Shown piece after piece: positions 61,401-64,000 of a stretch of 64,000 nt of DNA. Source of the stretch: Megaustenia siamemsis. Lineage: Eukaryota; Mollusca; Gastropoda; Stylommatophora; Ariophantidae. A model generated the notes under the pieces. The model had not been told where the DNA came from. It did no database searches and saw nothing but the letters and a program-made list of their open reading frames with translations. Location of the stretch: assembly GCA_032433765.1 (NCBI GenBank), contig JAVIAB010000049.1:26239890-26303889 (forward strand), in the 5' to 3' direction. Each line of letters opens with the position of its first letter. Position 1 is the first letter of the stretch. Position numbers and translations under genes: made by a program.

Positions 61401-64000
61401 GGTCAGTGAGGACTTGGTTACTGTGGACTTGATCACTGAGGACATGGTCAGTGAGGACTTGGTTACTGAGGACTTGGTCAGTGAGGACTTGGTTACTGAG
61501 GACATGGTCAGGGAGGACTTGGTTACTGTGGACTTGGTTACTGAGGACTTGGTTACTGAGGACATGGTCAGTGAGGACTTGGTTACTGTGGACTTGGTTA
61601 CTGAGGACTTGGTTACTGAGGACTTGGTTACTGAGGACTTGGTTACTGAGGACTTGGTTACTGTGGACTTGGTTACTGAGGACTTGGTTACTGAGGACTT
61701 GATCACTGAGGACATGGTCACTGAGGACATGGTCAGTGAGGACTTGATCACTGAGGACATGGTCAGTGAGGACTTGGTTACTGAGGACTTCATCACTGAG
61801 GACATGGTCAGTGAGGACTTGATCACTGAGGACATGGTCAGTGAGGACTTGGTTACTGAGGACTTCATCACTGAGGACATGGTCAGTGAGGACTTGATCA
61901 CTGAGGACATGGTCAGTGAGGACTTGGTTACTCTGGACTTGATCACTGAGGACATGGTCAGTGAGGACTTGGTTACTGAGGACTTGGTTGCTGAGGACTT
62001 GATCACTGAGGACTTGATCACTGAGGACTTGGTTGCTGAGGACTTGGTTGCTGAGGACTTGGTTACTGAGGACTTGATCACTGAGGACATGGTCATTGAG
62101 GACTTGGTTACTGAAAATTTGTTTACTGAGGACATGGTCAGTGAGGACTTGGTTACTGAGGACTTGATCACTGAGGACTTGGTCAGTGAGGACATGGTCA
62201 TTGAGGACTTGGTTACTGAGGACTTGGTTACTGAGGACTTGATCACTGAGGACATGGTCATTGAGGACTTGGTTACTGAGGACTTGATCACTGAGGACAT
62301 GGTCAGTGAGGACTTGGTCACTGAGGACTTGGTCAGTGAGGACATGGTCATTGAGGACTTGGTTACTGAGGACTTGGTTACTGAGGACTTGATCATTGAG
62401 GACATGGTCAGTGAGGACTTGGTTACTGAGGACTTGGTTACTGAGGACTTGATCACTCAGGACATGGTCAGTGAGGACTTGGTTACTGAGGACTTGGTTA
62501 CTGTGGACTTGATCACTCAGGACATGGTCAGTGAGGACTTGGTTACTGTGGACTTGATCACTGAGGACATGGTCAGTGAGGACTTGGTTACTGAGGACTT
62601 GGTTACTGAGGACTTGATCACTGAGGACATGGTCAGTGAGGACTTGGTTACTGAGGACTTGGTCAGTGAGGAATTGGTTACTGAGGACATGGTCAGTGAG
62701 GACTTGGTTACTGTGGACTTGGTTACTGAGGACTTGGTTACTGAGGACATGATCAGTGAGGACTTGGTTACTGTGGACTTGGTTACTGAGGACTTGGTTA
62801 CTGAGGACTTGGTTACTGAGGACTTGATCACCGAGGACTTGATCACTGAGGACTTGATCACTGAGGACTTGATCACTGAGGACTTGGTTGCTGAGGACTT
62901 GATCACTGAGGACTTGATCACTGAGGACTTGGTCACTGAGGACTTTATCACTGAGGACTTGATCACTGAGGACATGGTCAGTGAGGACTTGGTCACTGAG
63001 GTCTTTATCACTGAGGACTTGATCACTGAGGACATGTTCAGTGAGGACTTGGTCACTGAGGACTTGATCACTGAGGACTTGATCACTGAGGACATGGTCA
63101 GTGAGGACTTTATCACTGAGGACTTGATCACTGAGGACATGGTCAGTGAGAACTTGATCACTGAGGACTTGATCACTGAGGACTTGGTCAGTGAGGACTT
63201 GGTTACTGAGGACTTTATCACTGAGGACTTGATCACTGAGGACATGGTCAGTGAGGACTTGGTCACTGAGGACTTTATCACTGAGGACTTGATCACTGAG
63301 GACATGGTCAGTGAGGACTTTATCACTGAGGACTTGATCACTGAGGACATGGTCACTGAGGACTTGATCACTGAGGACATGGTTAGTGAGGACTTGGTCA
63401 CTGAGGACTTTATCACTGAGGACATGGTCAGTGAGGACTTGGTCACTGAAGACTATCACTGAGGACATGGTCACTGAGGACATGGTCACTGAGGACTTTA
63501 TCACTGAGGACATGGTCAGTGAGGACTTGGTCACTGAGGACTTTATCACTGAGGACATGGTCAGTGAGGACTTGATCACTGAGGACATGGTCACTGAGGA
63601 CATGGTCAGTGAGGACTTGATCACTGAGGACATGGTCAGTGAGGACTTGATCACTGAGGACATGGTCAGTGAGGACTTGATCACTGAGGACATGGTCAGT
63701 GAGGACTTGATCACTGAGGACATGGTCACTGAGGACATGGTCAGTGAGGACTTGATCACTGAGGACATGGTCAGTGAGGACTTGGTTACTGAGGACTTCA
63801 TCACTGAGGACATGGTCAGTGAGGACTTGATCACTGAGGACATGGTCAGTAAGGACTTGGTTACTGAGGACTTCATCACTGAGGACATGGTCAGTGAGGA
63901 CTTGATCACTGAGGACATGGTCAGTGAGGACTTGGTTACTCTGGACTTGATCACTGAGGACATGGTCAGTGAGGACTTGGTTACTGAGGACTTGGTTGCT
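58470..64000. repeat. second 15-bp satellite (gaggacttgatcact type), continues beyond the window
   Basis: Every unit is gaggacNtgNtcNNt-like, chiefly gaggacttgatcact, gaggacatggtcagt, gaggacttggttact and gaggacttggttgct. Nearly every unit is exactly 15 bp, so several frames on both strands are open for up to 1222 codons (EDLIT/EDMVS forward; KSSVT/DQVLS reverse). No gene is inferred. Higher-order repeats: the short-unit scar ctgaagactatcactg at 60299 recurs at 63447, offset 3148 bp, and the variant ggttactctggac occurs at 60786, 61926 and 63934 (offsets 1140 and 3148). Confidence 0.97.

Noticed and set aside
58449..63963. Acidic EDLIT/EDMVS or KSSVT repeat proteins of up to 1222 codons
   Set aside because: Open on both strands and in several frames at once. 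Repeat-unit arithmetic explains it, and nothing flanks it that looks like a gene.
1..64000. A previously undescribed enzymatic or defence system
   Set aside because: No clustered conserved genes exist; the coding content is one receptor exon and dead retroelements.

Overview
This looks like eukaryotic, most probably molluscan (heterobranch gastropod-like), repeat-dominated DNA. The grounds are 3' fragments of RTE-type and I/Nimb-type non-LTR retrotransposons, tRNA-derived SINE copies, a rhodopsin-family GPCR exon with a spliceable 5' edge, and no operon-like packing. The species assignment is inference. By eye at least 85 % of the 64 kb is tandem repeat. Almost all of the very long open frames are by-products of stop-free repeat units and are not annotated as genes.

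Layout. (1) 1-31,800 is a 15-bp satellite (unit tttatgtcacctcta) with higher-order structure. It is interrupted five times by one composite module: a 15-bp variant array (tttttgctacctcta), an antisense RTE reverse-transcriptase 3' fragment of about 805 bp, and a 45-bp array made of three 15-mers. The five modules (starting at 6061, 17079, 20320, 23599 and 29455) are nearly identical, so the dead retrotransposon was amplified together with the satellite. (2) 31,800-34,250 is mostly single-copy: a tRNA-derived SINE, a six-copy 67-bp repeat, a retroelement RNase H fragment and a possible second SINE. (3) 34,285-40,020 holds a 51-bp minisatellite, a 22-bp minisatellite, a second RTE fragment with intact YADD, a short 23-bp repeat and a 43-bp repeat. 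(4) 40,040-51,017 is a 36/38-bp satellite with higher-order repeats that decays rightward into 34-bp relatives. (5) 51,018-51,975 (minus strand) is the only convincing host gene piece: a seven-transmembrane receptor exon. Its stop codon lies inside the edge of the neighbouring satellite. (6) 52,248-54,330 holds a degenerate SINE, an 18-bp minisatellite and a CA-rich repeat. (7) 54,320-56,904 holds a third RTE fragment (plus strand, same family as the amplified one) and the 3' half of an I/Nimb-like LINE with a nearly complete RNase H domain and a (GA)n tail. (8) 57,139-64,000 holds another SINE, a 32-bp minisatellite and a second 15-bp satellite (gaggacttgatcact type) with a higher-order period of about 3.15 kb that runs off the window end.

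There is no pathway or operon here. The functional content is one receptor exon set in satellite DNA, and the main interest is how satellites formed, nested and carried a retrotransposon fragment. I found no evidence for a new enzymatic or defence system.
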